DNA of 64,000 nt, taken from Aricia agestis (lineage: Eukaryota > Arthropoda > Insecta > Lepidoptera > Lycaenidae). Shown piece after piece: positions 43,066 to 55,512 of this stretch. Location of the stretch: contig NC_056422.1 of the NCBI RefSeq assembly GCF_905147365.1, positions 6,822,501 through 6,886,500 on the forward strand, in the 5' to 3' direction. Position 1 is the first letter of the stretch. Each line of letters starts with the position of its first letter. The position numbers were made by a program, and so were the translations under genes. A model generated the notes under the pieces. The model searched no databases, was not told the DNA's origin, and worked only from the letters and a program-made list of their open reading frames with translations.

Positions 43066-43580
43066 AATAAAAACTAACAAAAGAATTCTGCGTAAACCGC
43101 CACTCTTTGCTCTTTTTGCGTCTTTGAGACTGATTGCCAATTACCAACTCAAAAATGTTTGAGTATCAATTTAGATTCGCCAGGCCCTACATACCGTTCA
43201 GAATTATTTTACATCTAGATCACCTTTTTGCCAAAGAAATAGGGACTATGATTAAAGAAAATGTGGTGTAAAATGAGTCTGAACTGATTAAAGATTGCTA
43301 CTAAGCGTCGTGGGCGTCTTTTGCTCATTGTTTGTACGTTTTTATTAAAATATAAAGTAGAAAAACTTGTAAGAAAACGGTATATTTTTAACAGTTAACG
43401 GTGACAAAACAGTTTGACTGTGTTATTTCTTTACTGTATTATGTAAATGTTAAGAAAATAAAGCTGTAATGTAACTATAACGTAAAAGAAACAAAATATT
43501 ATATTGTAAATAAATCGGTGAAATAACAATACAATATGTCCTTTAGAAATATTGTTGCTTTAAATTTATATTTACTTACT
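43066..43580. other. No gene seen
   Basis: AT-rich intergenic sequence. Confidence 0.45.
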
Positions 43581-43582
43581 AG

Positions 43583-43990
43583 ATGACCAGTGATCTTCTC
43601 TAATTAATAGAAACCTTTCCTGGACTTCTACAAATATTTCAAGACTAAATTCAACCAAATCGGTTTAGCCGTTCTTGAATTATAGCGAGACTAACAAAAT
43701 AGTTTTTTTTTATAAAGGTACTAGCTGAGTGCTGACCCATTACGTTGTTTTGCCATATGAATTATTTCTAGTATCAATATAAAAAGTAGATAAAAACTTA
43801 TTCTCAGGCCTAACGAATTTACATACAAAATTTCATTAAAATCGGTTGAGCGGTTTTGGTTTAGCTGCCGCACAAACAGAGTGACACAATAATTTTATCT
43901 CATCTAATACATAAAATTCTCGTGTCACAATGTTAGATAGCGTACTCCTCCGAAACGGCTTTACTGATTTTAACCAAATTTTATATGCAT
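43583..43990. mobile_element. Patchwork of Helitron-like fragments
   Basis: Pieces of several families: cctttcctggacttctac (as in 55985 and 62325), gtatcaatataaaaagtaga with aggcctaacgaatttacata (as in 58428), and taaaattctcgtgtcacaat (as in 45975). Boundaries are unclear. Confidence 0.45.
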
Positions 43991-43991
43991 A

Positions 43992-45112
43992 CTAGATGTC
44001 CCACGCAGCTTCGCCCGCTTAAATTAGGAATTTTACGGAAACGGTACATTTTCCCATAAAAAATAGCTTATGTCCCTACTCTCTTCACGTGGTCTACTCT
44101 ACATCTGTGCCAAATATTGCCATAAAAATTGCTCCAGTAGTTCGTGAGATAAACCCTTTCTAATATTTCCCCCGTTTTCCCTACATTTTCCTGAGTTTCT
44201 TTGGTCGTATTAGTCTTAGCGTGAATTATCACGGTAAGATACATATAATATAGCCTATAGCCTTACTCGATAAATAAGCTATCTAACACTGAAATAAGTT
44301 TTTAAATCGGACCTATAGTTCCTGAGGTTAGATCTATAAGCTTCCTCGATAAATAAGCTATCTAACACTGAAATAAGTTTTTAAATCGGACCTATAGTTC
44401 CTGAGGTTAGAGCGTTCAAGCAAACATACTCTTCAGGTTGATAATTAGATTTTTTTAAATTATCGCTTGACAGACTCGAGTCTCGATCCAAAAGACTATG
44501 AAAAGTAAAAATAACACATAATAGGCTCATAATCGACGACGCATAGTATAATATGGTAGTGATGATGATGACGATGAATGTAATTTGCATAGTAGCATAA
44601 TATTATGCTTTCCGTTCTTAAAACAACGCCGAAACTCCCAAACTTGTATCTATAAAGAATCAGGAGTTCTCTCAGCACCTTCCGAACCACGGTATACCAG
44701 GTATAGAATACTTCTCACGAAAGCGAAGTCACCACACGTTTCCCTATAAAATTTGAGGAGTTCCCTCGATTACTAATTGATCCTTCATCAGATCACCACT
44801 TTTGTGAATATAATACTAAATTGGCATGATACCCTATATACCAAAAGAAAAATTTTGAAAATCGGTTTACAAACGGCGGAGTAATCGTTGAACATAAGAA
44901 AACGAACATAACACCTCCCCCATTTTGAAAGTCGGTTAAAATTGTAGCCTATGTGTTATTCTGATGTATAAGCTATATTATTGTACAGTTTCATTAAAAT
45001 CCGTTCAGTAGTTTTTACGTGAAAAAACAAGTAACAAACATCCATACATCCACACATCCATACATCCATACATCCATACATCCAAACAAACTTTCGCCTT
45101 TATAATATTAGT
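43992..45112 (-). mobile_element. Long Helitron-like element, family F
   Basis: On the minus strand it runs from TCCTACTAATATTATAAAGG to a CTAG end at 43992-43995 beside ccacgcagcttcgcccgc. Same family as 54545-54994 but longer. It contains a 79-base tandem duplication (atctaacactgaaataagtt at 44281 and 44360) and a (CATCCATA)n run near 45040. Confidence 0.5.
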
Positions 45113-45119
45113 AGGATAG

Positions 45120-45974
45120 GAAGTAGGATTCAGTAGCTCTGAGAATCGGCTACTGGGTATTTTTTATATTGTTACGTGCATTTGTTGAATAAATAATAGT
45201 AAATTATCACAACTCGAGACTGACGGCGGCGACCATTGTTTGTGCGACGGGATAGCGATGGACGTTACCATGGTGACATACTCATTTAGTCACTTCAATA
45301 TAATACGGGCGAAATACTTTATATGGCAAAGAAACGTTTGCCGGGACAGCTAGTAATTTTATATATTAGACATATTATGTACATTGCGCTACAAAGGCTT
45401 AATGCCTCGTGGCATTTTCTTACAGCCAACTCGATTTTCTCTACCACTTTAAATATCTATTTCTAGTGCCGTGGGAATATGTGAGTGATGGTAAAGGATT
45501 TAGAATTCATCTGGATTAGATATTTTGGGCAGAATTTAGGAAGAATTTTTTCCGGCAGAGTATCTTATACGTGTTGGTTGCTTTTTGTGGTCACCAGTTT
45601 CAATCAATCAATCATTAATTATTTGCATTAAAAGTTTGAAGGTTTTTCACATTTTTTTTTTACTCTCTCTTCCTAGTCCCTCCTCCGACCTTTAAACAAA
45701 CCAACAAGGCTTGTAAAGTCCTCAAAAACATAATAATTTATAATTATTCAGTAAGCAAAATGTAGTGAACCCGAACCAAATATAATATTATTACGTGAAC
45801 CTGCCTATTTAATATTTAAAATTAATTACCTAATTTGGTTTAGGTTGCAAACTAATTATGTTTAGCATAGTAAATTGAAATAACTACATGCATATTGTAT
45901 AGTCACATTACATTTCGATATTATACAGAATGTAAAAAAACTAAGTGATAACTTTAGGGTATGTACATGTATAA
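45120..45974. other. No gene seen
   Basis: Apart from a family A-like 3' end at 45320-45355 (ggcaaagaaacgtttgccgg), nothing is recognised. Confidence 0.45.
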
Positions 45975-46147
45975 TCTAATATATAAAATTCTCGTGTCAC
46001 AGTTTTCGTTGCCATACTCCTCCGAAACGGCTTGACCGATTCTCATAAAATTTTGTGAGCATGTTGGTAGGTCTGAGAATCGGCCAACATCTATTTTTCT
46101 TACAAAAAAAAATTATATGGCAAAACAACGTTTGCCGGGACAGCTAG
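45975..46147 (+). mobile_element. Helitron-like family A, tandem copy 1
   Basis: TCTAATATATAAAATTCTCG at the start, caacgtttgccgggacagCTAG at the end in two parts (caacgtttgcc, gggacagctag). Contains gccatactcctccgaaacgg. Confidence 0.7.
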
Positions 46148-46322
46148 TCTAATATATAAAATTCTCGTGTCACAGTTTTCGTTGCCATACTCCTCCGAAA
46201 CGGCTTGACCGATTCTCATGAAATTTTGTGAGCATATTGAGTAGGTCTGAGAATCGGCCAACATCTATTTTTCATACCAAAAGAAATATATATGGCAAAA
46301 CAACGTTTGCCGGGACAGCTAG
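46148..46322 (+). mobile_element. Helitron-like family A, tandem copy 2
   Basis: Begins TCTAATATATAAAATTCTCG on the base after the CTAG of copy 1 and ends with the same gggacagCTAG. The two copies are close relatives joined head-to-tail with no spacer. Confidence 0.7.
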
Positions 46323-46379
46323 TAATATATAGAGTTCACTGTAAACATAGCAGCACTGAAAGAGGTAAATTGTAAAATA

Positions 46380-46708
46380 CGTGGGAGAGCTATGCTTCGG
46401 CACGAACGGGCCGGCTCGACCGGAGAAATACCACGTTCTCACAGAAAACCGACGTGAAACAGCGCTTGCGCTGTGTTTCGCCGAGTAAGTGAGTTTACCG
46501 GAGGACCAATCCCCTACCCTATTCCCTTCCCTACCCTCCCCTATTCCCTTCCCTTCCCATCCCTACCCTCCCCTATTCCCTCTTAAAAGGCCGGCAACGC
46601 ACCTGCAGCTCTTCTGATGCTGCGAGTGGCCATGGGCGACGGAAGTTGCTTTCCATCAGCTAACCCGTTTGCTCGTTTGCCCCCTTATTTGATAATTATT
46701 TTTTTTTG
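46380..46708 (+). mobile_element. SINE-M, full-length
   Basis: cgtgggagagctatgcttcg to gcccccttatttgataa, with the pyrimidine-rich centre. Confidence 0.8.
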
Positions 46709-46889
46709 TGATTTGTATGGGCAAGCGTCATGACTCATGTAAGTCGATATTACTGGAATAGATTTTTTTAGGTTTAGGACGCAAAATATTATGTTAATCC
46801 GGATTCTGCGCCTGGAAATATTCTATCATCCTAAGAATATAATATTAATACAGTAATCAAATCTAAAACCGCATTAAAATCACAATCAC

Positions 46890-47040
46890 ACATCACCTTC
46901 AAAAAGAGAGCGTATTTTCAAATGCCAGCAAACGCACCTGCAGCTCTTCTAGTGTTGCGAGTGTCCACGGGCGTCCGCGACAGTAGTTGTTTTCCATCAG
47001 GTAACCCGTTTACTCGTTTGCCCCTTATTTTATAAAAAAT
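46890..47040 (+). mobile_element. LINE 3' end sharing the SINE-M tail
   Basis: accttcaaaaagagagcgta precedes the shared tail (aacgcacctgcagctcttct ... ttgccccttattttataaaa). Third copy of the type seen at 7261 and 38214. Confidence 0.5.
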
Positions 47041-47565
47041 ACAAATATTTGGTTTGGGTAAAAGGATATTTGTATTTTCGGAGGTAAAATGACCTGTGGA
47101 TTGGAAAATATGACATTGTAGCGTCAAACAATGGGGCATTATTCGAAGCCTCTGGGGTCAATTTGTATCAGTAAATATTCATAAGTCAATCTGCATTGTA
47201 AATGACGCATCGATTCTTCTATATTCGGGAGTTTAATAATATTAACTTCAACTATGTGGTTCCCGCAATTTGGAACGAGAAATTAGGCTTCATTTATATC
47301 CGTTCGCGAAAACGCGTGTTTGGCCGCTACACCGCAAGACCAAAATAAAATGTATGTAGTGGAGGGTGCTATTCGTGTAGTCACTCGAGTGTCATGGAGA
47401 CCTAGTAGTTTAAAAATATAATGGTGTTTTTTATTTTAGCGGTGGATTCGGAAACTGCAGCCATTTTAAAGTTTTGAAAAAGAAAAATATATACTCTGGA
47501 AATTGCTTATTAGGTAAATTATCAATATATTTTAGGCAACAAGGGCTAAATCTTTAGTTTAAGTT
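47041..47565. other. No gene seen
   Basis: Intergenic sequence between two SINE-related copies. Confidence 0.45.
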
Positions 47566-47567
47566 TT

Positions 47568-47902
47568 TTTTTATGAAATAAGGAGGCAAACGAGCAAACG
47601 GGTCACCTCATGGAAAGCAACTTCCGTCGCCCATGGACACTCGCAGCATCAGAAGAGCTGCAAGTGCGTTGCCGACTTTTTAAGAGGGAATAGGGTAATA
47701 GGGGAGGGTAGGGAAGGGAAGGAAAGGGAATAGTTGAGGGTAGGGAAGGGAATAGGGTAGGGGTTAGGGTATTGGGCCTCCGGTAAACTCACTCACTCGG
47801 CGAAACACAGCGCAAGCGCTATTTCACGCCGGTTTTCTGTGAGAACGTGGTATTTATCCGGTCGAGCCGGCCCATTCGTGCCGAAGCATGGCTCTCCCAC
47901 GT
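47568..47902 (-). mobile_element. SINE-M, full-length
   Basis: Reverse copy with oligo-T, aaacgagcaaacgggtcacc, a purine-rich centre and a gctctcccacgta end. Confidence 0.8.
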
Positions 47903-48407
47903 ATAAAATGTATATGTAGTTTAGTGCAAAATAAAATATCTGCGAAGCTTAGTTAGGAAAATATGAAGTTTTTTTTTAAATATTTTATAATGTGCCTACA
48001 GGCTTAGGTCTAACCTTTGCATCGTCAGTGCTTTTTATGGAAGCTTCTTTGGGGTATAACCAAACATCCTATCCCTTTCTTAATCTGACAGATCCGATGA
48101 CTTTGCAATATTCAAAAATATTTATTTTTTAATCCACCACGTGAGAAATCTGATTTCTATACTATGATAACTAGACACGTCATGTCGGAAGCCTATTACA
48201 AGTTTAATCTGACACACTCGAGCTAGTCCCGAAATCCCCTCTTCCCCTCCCCAACTACTATGTATCCGCGGTCGCGCTGTCATTTACATACATTTGCTTG
48301 ACATCTCGCAGTGTACCCGCCAATACACGCATAAAATTTTATCGAAATTGGTTCAGCGACTTCAGTCAAGTTACTGACAAAAAGATACACTGGATGCTGT
48401 ACCAGCG
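47903..48407. other. No gene seen
   Basis: Intergenic. The wording aaattggttcagcgacttca at 48350 suggests an old repeat fragment. Confidence 0.4.
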
Positions 48408-48580
48408 AGGAAATTGATTCCTAGGCAGTTGACGGACCAACGTTATTTGGTCGGATCATGTCAATTCAATGTTAATTGTGATCTGCCGAGTGCCTGCTGG
48501 GTTTGACATAACCCGACCAAACTACGTGGTCCCCCATCTGCCTAGAAATCAACTGCTCTGATAGTCCATTGACGTGTAAT
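48408..48580. mobile_element. MITE with subterminal ATTTGGTCGG motifs
   Basis: aaattgattcctaggcagtt pairs with tgcctagaaatcaactgct, and ttatttggtcgg with ccgaccaaact. Related decayed copies are at 1809-1925 and 37420. Confidence 0.55.
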
Positions 48581-48599
48581 CATTTCTAGCATATTATTA

Positions 48600-50100
48600 A
48601 TAAGTACCTGGATGACCGAGCTTTGCTCGGTATATCAAACACTCATTGAATTCCTGTTACTTAACTACGCCATCTGCTGGAATAGCTTTAGCTGTTGTTG
48701 TGTCGTTAAAGCAATTAGTTGCTCACAAAATAGTATTAATATTATTAGCAACAAAGTCAAAAAGATGTGCACTGGGTAATTCTTTCAGAATGACTAACAC
48801 ACCTTATTGAGTTATAAAGTAATCCGGGCACAATGCTGCTAATAAGTTTAAGGGCTTTTTACATTCAGATAATTAGGCTCACAAATTGTAAAAGTCGGAG
48901 ATAATTTAATAAATTGCGTACGATGGAGCTACTTTTAGAAGACTTTAGCGGGGCTTTATTGTAAGAAAGACTGTTTAATTAAATTATGGGGAAAAACTTG
49001 TGTTGACGTTAACTATATTATGAAAATGCTTAAGATATATTACAAAAATATATCGTTTAAAATGTAAGATTTTTGCTAACAATACTACAATAATGTTTTA
49101 GTGCGTGACCAAATCAGAAGTAAAACCGCTAGCATACAGCTGTTATAGTGTTACTTTAGACATAGCTACAGTTTACTATACAGACTTACAGTTACAAGAT
49201 ACTTGGAATGCTAAGTACTCACATGCGGTTTTGCTCGATAGTTTTACTTGTACTATTATCTATTCTGTGGTTTTACTCCAAATCGAGTAATAATTACTGT
49301 GTGGACCGCAAAACTCACAGCTCGAAGGCTCGCATCGAGCCGGCTCGATGGAATTAAACATATTGATTTATAATAAAATTATCGAGCAATGCTGAATATG
49401 TGGACGAAATCCCGACCGCGGGTTTTGCTCGACGTCATGGCTCGATTGAGCAAAAAGTAATTAGCATAAGTCTGTATTGGCTGAACACTCATGTCTTTTA
49501 AAAGTTAACGTTGTATCTACTATTAAAATTTACCTGTGTCTATTACACTGACACTGATGGAGACGCTGTGGCAAGCTTCATAAAAAGAGCCACGGAGGTG
49601 TCAACCGAACACATATAAAAGATTACGACATAAAAATGGCTATAAAAGACAGGAACGATAAAGTCCTAAGCCACATAGCGGGTCGTGAGTCGTGACCTGT
49701 GATCCTCAGAGATCGGCAAAAATAAAATACCAATTAATAAAAACCTTATAACTGCACTAACTTAGTCCTAAATTAGATTGTTAAAACCCAAGTGTGAACC
49801 CCGGACTGGTCAGTGGGATCGACGGAGCCTCGCCCTTCCCAAGAATTCACATATTGCAGCGTTAGGAAGGACACGGTAGATTCGACACAGAACGATATCT
49901 TTTTAACACCCTAGAAACTCCACCCAACTTGAGTGACCCCTCTCCACCAAGCCAATGTCACAATACCTAAAGACAAAGGTTGGAGCAGCATAAAATCTAA
50001 GGAAATCGAAAAATGTCGGATCTACTGGCCGCCACACTGGGACCACACCTTTAAAAACATTAATATTATTATTATGTAATTTATAAAACAATAAATATAT
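48600..50100. other. No gene seen; possible old repeat pieces
   Basis: A Helitron family B end fragment lies at 48611-48645 (accgagctttgctcggtat). Around 49290-49450 gctcga recurs several times in both orientations. 49700-50060 might be a LINE 3' part (ggatctactggccgccacac) but this is unproven. Confidence 0.35.
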
Positions 50101-50145
50101 AAGTATTTATTTATTATATGTATATATTATTATCTATTCTATTAA

Positions 50146-50146
<1 letters not shown>

Positions 50147-50188
<42 letters not shown>
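50147..50188. repeat. (AT)n microsatellite
   Basis: About 20 uninterrupted AT units. Confidence 0.85.
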
Positions 50189-50194
<6 letters not shown>

Positions 50195-51195
50195 TTTAAA
50201 AAAAAAGTCCATGGCGTGATGGACTACAATTAATTAAAAATAATATTATTTCAATTATCCTTGGTGCGAAAAATCTAAATAATAAAATAACAAAAAAAGG
50301 ATATGGGCGAACAGTCCATAGACGGCCCCAAATTTATAATAAAAAAAAATATTAAATTTTAAGACTTAGTAAGCAGAATTGTTAAAATTATTAAATTTCT
50401 AGAAGCTACACAAAGATCACATTTAAAGTTCTGGAACGTTCCAGTATTTTGCCGTGAGCGTTATGTACCTCTAACCAGCAGTAGCGGCTGTGGGTTGTAA
50501 GCGGATTACTGCTAGCCTCAGGATCCCCGCTCTGCCCTGTTACGCACAAGTATGCTATTTTAAAGTAGACGAGTTACGCCTAACCACTGCAAAATAGTCT
50601 TAATCAGTACAGTCTATATGGCACTATAGACAATTTCAAAAAATTATTTATCAGTGAGTCAGAATCTCTTATGACAAATTCGTTTAACTTTATTTTTTAT
50701 TGTATCAGTTAGGCATTACTCATGCAATTTAAGTTAATACAGATGGGCAGAATGTATCAATAAATTCTGTAACTCAAACTAAGTCTGTTATCTTATAGTT
50801 GAAATAGTTACGCGTGGCCACTCGCTGAAACAGTGAGCGCGGCCGGCCGGGCCGCACCGACGTGAAGACACCTTTGCAGTGGTATGGCGGCCATTGGGCG
50901 CTGTCGGAAAAGTATGGCAAGGTGATTTTCGTGAATGGCTACTCGACGATGATTAGCTATGCAAAAATTAGCCTGGTACAAAAATTTTTTGCCTTTACGT
51001 AATTATACCCCTGTAAAACCGCCATACTGGTACAAATGACCAAGAATTTTGTGTCAGTATCTCCAGGCCTAATTGGCTCGAATGATGTTCTCTATAAGTT
51101 CATAATTATTCAGCATAGATCATCTATTTGTCGCTCTGTCGCGGCGACACTTAACCGATTCAGTGCGGATGACACGGGAGCCGTGTCATACATAT

Positions 51196-51606
51196 TTCTA
51201 ACGTGTGGCGTATGACACGTGAGCCGTGTCATTTAAAAAACGCTTGTATCTCCCTCAAATTACACTTTAGAAGGTTCTACTCTGAACAAAAACATTTTAA
51301 TTTTCCACGTAGAACAAGCCTATAGGCTTCGCCTCTGAATATTCTGTGAATTGAAAAAAAATAGGGGCCGTCAACATTTTTTAAAAGCTGCATTCATTGT
51401 GGATTACACGGCAGCCGCGTCTAATGGGTTTTTAACGTGTGGCGTATGACACGTGAGCCGTGTCATTTAGAAAGCGATTGTATCTCCCTCAAATTACACT
51501 TTAGAAGGTTCTACTCCGAACAAAACCGTCTTAATTTTCCACGTAAAACAAGCCTATAGGGTTTGTTTCTGAATATTCTGTGAATTGAAAAAAGTGGGGG
51601 CTGTCT
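51196..51606. repeat. 234-bp tandem duplication
   Basis: acgtgtggcgtatgacacgt begins at 51201 and again at 51435. The following sequence (gtatctccctcaaattacac, gaatattctgtgaattgaaa) matches across the whole unit with modest divergence. Confidence 0.7.
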
Positions 51607-51779
51607 TCTTTTTTAGCCCGGTCGTACGCCCGCCGGACCCCCACCGGAACGCACTCTGTTCATACATTTTGTTGTGGACCCCGCATGTTATCAGAATTCT
51701 GACGTGTCAAAATGTATTTTTTGATCAGAAATTTGGATAATTTGCGGCCGGGCTTTTTAGTAGTAAACTTTTAGGAATA

Positions 51780-52583
51780 TTTTTTTTTATCTCCTTTATG
51801 TCCTGCGATCTGTCTTTATGACATTGAGCTGGATTTTATGTGTTTCATTCTTGGCATGTATGGACCATATCCAGTGATATGTCCATTTCGGTGCTAGCTC
51901 TGTTTATATTAACATGTCTTGAGGGGCTCGTCTTTTGAGCCTTTTGAATGTTGCATTAGGCTCTTCGCTCATTAGGTTTTTAGCCAGGAGGTTGGGATGA
52001 TTTTGCATTCTTTTGGAGTATTTTTGTAGGGCGCTTTTTATTTCCTCTTTAATAGTTTCTACCTTCAGGTCCTTGTGGAGGTGAGTGTTTGAGATGTACC
52101 AGGGGGCACCAGTTATCATACGCAGCGTTTTTGACTGGAACCTCTGCAGGATGGCAATGTTCGATGGTGATGCTGTACCCCACAGCTGGATGCCGTAGGT
52201 CCAGATAGGTTTTAAGATACTATTAAAGAGTAGAAGTTTATTTTCAAGACGGAGTTGTGACTTTTTGCCCATTAACCATTGAAGTTTTAGCAGTTGGAGG
52301 TCGAGTGCCTTTCTTTTTGTTTGGATGTACTTTTTCCACGTTAGTCTACGGTCTAGATATACGCCCAGATATCGAACGTCATCGGATTGTGGGATTTTGA
52401 TTTCATTTAGCTCAACTTCGTGACATGTTTCGTGTCGTAGGCTAAATGTAACATGGACCGATTTTGTTTCGTGGGCCTTTATTTTCTAGTATTTTAACCA
52501 GCGAGATAGTTCGTCTAAATTTTTTTGAAGTTTGGCAGAAGCTCCAGCAGCTGTACCGTCTGTTGCTACAATTGCGGACCTGC
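51780..52583 (-). pseudogene. 5'-truncated Jockey-like LINE (reverse transcriptase C terminus)
   Basis: On the minus strand, translation gives the C-terminal part of a non-LTR reverse transcriptase ORF: VRYLGVYLDRRLTWKKY, then LKPIWTYGIQLWGTAS and ILQRFQSKTLRMITGAPWY, motifs shared by Jockey-type elements. The last 122 codons are open (52272-51904). The segment before them reads through to an in-frame stop near 52487, so the copy is dead. The element ends in oligo-A at 51780. TTTAGGAATAT flanks it on both sides (51770-51780 and 52584 onward), a target duplication, so the 5' truncation at 52583 happened at insertion. It lies within the large inverted repeat 50532-54191. Confidence 0.85.
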
Positions 52584-52593
52584 TTTAGGAATA

Positions 52594-54164
52594 TAAAGAA
52601 GTAATATTGGTAGCCCATATTATTCTATATTATTTTAGACTTTCAAGTTCTCGCAATTTTTTTAAACAATAATGTAGAAAAATACTTGCGTTGTCATCAA
52701 AGTATTACTAATCCACTAACGATTTTTGTTTTAATCTAAGTTGTTTCTTTCGAAAATATTTCTAACTAGCTGTTTTCGCAAACTTCCTTATCCATAGGAA
52801 TAAAACGTTTCCCTGCGGTTAAAAGTGGTCCTATAAGCTTTATAACTGAAACCCAATTATCGTGCTTTTCAGCTTTCGTTCAACCCAATTTATCGAAAAT
52901 CTATATAATATGATATCGAGAAAACTTAGTTTTTATGTATGGAATTGGCTAGTTCATATATTTTTTTTATTTCCTCATGGTTCCCATCATCAGACCACCA
53001 CTTTTGTGAACATGGTACCAACTCGGAACCGGATTAATCGGAACAACAAAAGAAAAATTTTTTAAATCGGTTCACAAACAGCGGAGTAATCGTTGAACAC
53101 ACATAAAAAATATCCACAGCCGAACGTATAACCTCCTCCTTTTTGAAGTCAGTTAAAAAAACTTAACAACGAACTTCTTTAAATTTATCTACGAACGTAT
53201 AATTTACATCGGAAACCCAGATCTAGTTAATATACTCATTTTTCTAACTTTGAAACCTACAAAAGGTTTGCAACTCCTGAATAAAAAAGTCGCTTACCTT
53301 CCATTTTCAGGTTAAAACTTAGTAAAACTACTCAAAATCAACTCAAAACAACGTAGCCTTCCGTTAACATCAATGGTTTGGGTTCAATTAAATAAATTAA
53401 GCTAATAAACACGTAAAAACCAAGAAAAGCAATAAACCTTTTTGAACGTGGCGGGTGACACGGTAGCCGTGTCATCTACTTCTATGGCGTATGACACGGC
53501 TCACGTGTCACGAGAAAATTGTATGCCGCCATGACTGAAAGTCTTCAAAAACGTGCGCCGCATTGAATCGGTTGCGGTGTCACTGACGCTTTATAGTCTC
53601 AGATCGAAAGCCTAACTTTCGAACTGAGCGTCTGTGACGCATCTGTAAGGGTCAATTCAGACCGCAACGCAACGCATAGATGCATTTCTAAATTTGTACT
53701 GATTTGACAGATCTCAATTACGTGAGATGTCTTTGAAATTGTCAAATCCATACAAATTTGACAAAGACGCTCACATCTGGCGACATAACCCCTCTTCGAA
53801 CTGCAGAGGTTTTTACCACCTTTCGGCAGCACTCGTCAAACACATCTAATACAACTATTAGATAACATAGATGAGTTTTCCACCCATCACGTGCTTCTGA
53901 TTGCACGCAACTCTTCTAACTTAAATTATCACACGACGCGTAACCACGTTTGTATGAAATGATGGTTATTCATAACTCGTTTAACTCTATTTAAATATTA
54001 AGTATTACAGATATTTAAAAAATATATATGACAATATGTTCCAGAAACATTCAACAAAGTCAATCAAACAGTTTTAAGTTTATAGCACAATTTTATTAAT
54101 ACAATACAAGCATATGTTTATTTAAAACTTTTGAGCCGTTTTTCTCAAATTTGCGTTTTTTGAG
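52594..54164. other. No gene; repeat fragments
   Basis: 52960-53155 matches family F wording (caccacttttgtgaacatgg, cggagtaatcgttgaacac). 53680-53800 has an imperfect palindrome (aatttgtactgatttgacag against gtcaaatccatacaaattt). Confidence 0.45.
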
Positions 54165-54544
54165 ATAGCATACTTGTGCGTAACAGGGCAGCGCTATGAA
54201 AGGCGCTCGCAAAGGGGTCTTCAAAATTCGGAATATGAAAGAAAATTATGAACATTTACAGTGAATTCAAGCCTCAACTCTCAAGGCACGCTATTCCAAA
54301 ATTGCTGTAACTAGTGAGGTGATGGTGAATGACAAAACAATTTTACTTCTATTTAGTAAACGTAAAGCTGTTTACAACTTAAAAATAATGAGTATTATCA
54401 AATAATAACATTTACAAATGTTATTCTTTGATAATACTCATTATTTTTTAAGACTGAATGTTAAAAAAAAAGTAACAGACAAATACACACTACATTTATA
54501 ATATCAGGTAAATCCTACCTCCTACTTCCTACTAGTCCTACTAG

Positions 54545-54994
54545 TCCTACTAATATTATAAAGGCGAAAGTTTGTTTGGATGTATAGATGTATGGATGTG
54601 TGGATGTATGGATGTTTGTTACTCTTTCACGCAAAATCTACTGCACGGATTTTAATGAAACTTTACAATAATATAGCTTATACATCAGAATAACACATAG
54701 GCTACAATTTTAACCGAAAAAAAAAAGGGGGAGGTGTTATGTTCGTTTTCTAATGGTCAACGATTACTCCGCCGTTTGTTAACCGATTTTCAAAATTTTT
54801 CTTTTGGTATATAGGAATAACGGAGGAAATATAAGAAATTACCAACTACTGGAGCATTTTTTATGGCAATATTAAGCACAGATATAGAGTAGACCAAGTA
54901 AAGGGAGTAGGGACATAAGCTATTTTTTATGGGAAAATGTACGGTTTTTGTAAAATTCCTAATTTACGCGGGCGAAGCCGCGCGGGACATCTAG
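54545..54994 (+). mobile_element. Helitron-like element, family F
   Basis: TCCTACTAATATTATAAAGG, a ggatgtatgg microsatellite, gggggaggtgttatgttcg, ccgcgcgggacatCTAG|T. Non-coding. Confidence 0.6.
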
Positions 54995-55510
54995 TATTAT
55001 ATAAGGTAACATTCATTGATAATGTTAGTTAGGTAAGTACATTGATGTATGTATTATATTAATTGATATGTCTGTAATTGAACGTCTAATTACTAATGTC
55101 ATAACGACTAATAGCCGTTTTGGAGTCCATTCATTATCTCTGAGACCTCAGGTGATTGTGGGACACAGGTTGTGGGATCACGAGATTATAGTCTAGTGTC
55201 ACGACACCGATAATATTATTGTGACAGCTTATATGTTTTTCGAACTATTAACAACAAGTGCACTTGCATCAGAAGTTTTTTAAACTTATTTTATCTATCA
55301 GGTCTAGGTAATAATAATTATTATTGACGCCAATCAGATAATTGTGTAAGATATGAAAAATGTTGTATAACCTCAGTAATTAGTTGAAGCAGGGCCTGTG
55401 TCTAAATAATGTTGTCTGAAGTAAAGCCTCAGTAAATTGTAAAATAGGAATATTAAAGATATATTATTATAATGTTTATAAATTAATATGTAAATTATGT
55501 TTTAAATTTA
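54995..55510. other. No gene seen
   Basis: AT-rich intergenic sequence. Confidence 0.45.
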
Positions 55511-55512
55511 GA

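Larger units (their letters stand above)
50532..54191. repeat. Large inverted-repeat structure, ~3.7 kb
   Basis: A 27-base perfect inverted repeat (ctgccctgttacgcacaagt... at 50532-50558; complement at 54165-54191) encloses weaker inverted matches: ttaaccgattcagtgcgg near 51152 against ccgcattgaatcggtt near 53556, and GTGTCAT-rich palindromes at 51168-51230 and 53455-53517. It could be a large non-autonomous DNA transposon later hit by a LINE. No transposase frame is visible. Confidence 0.5.
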
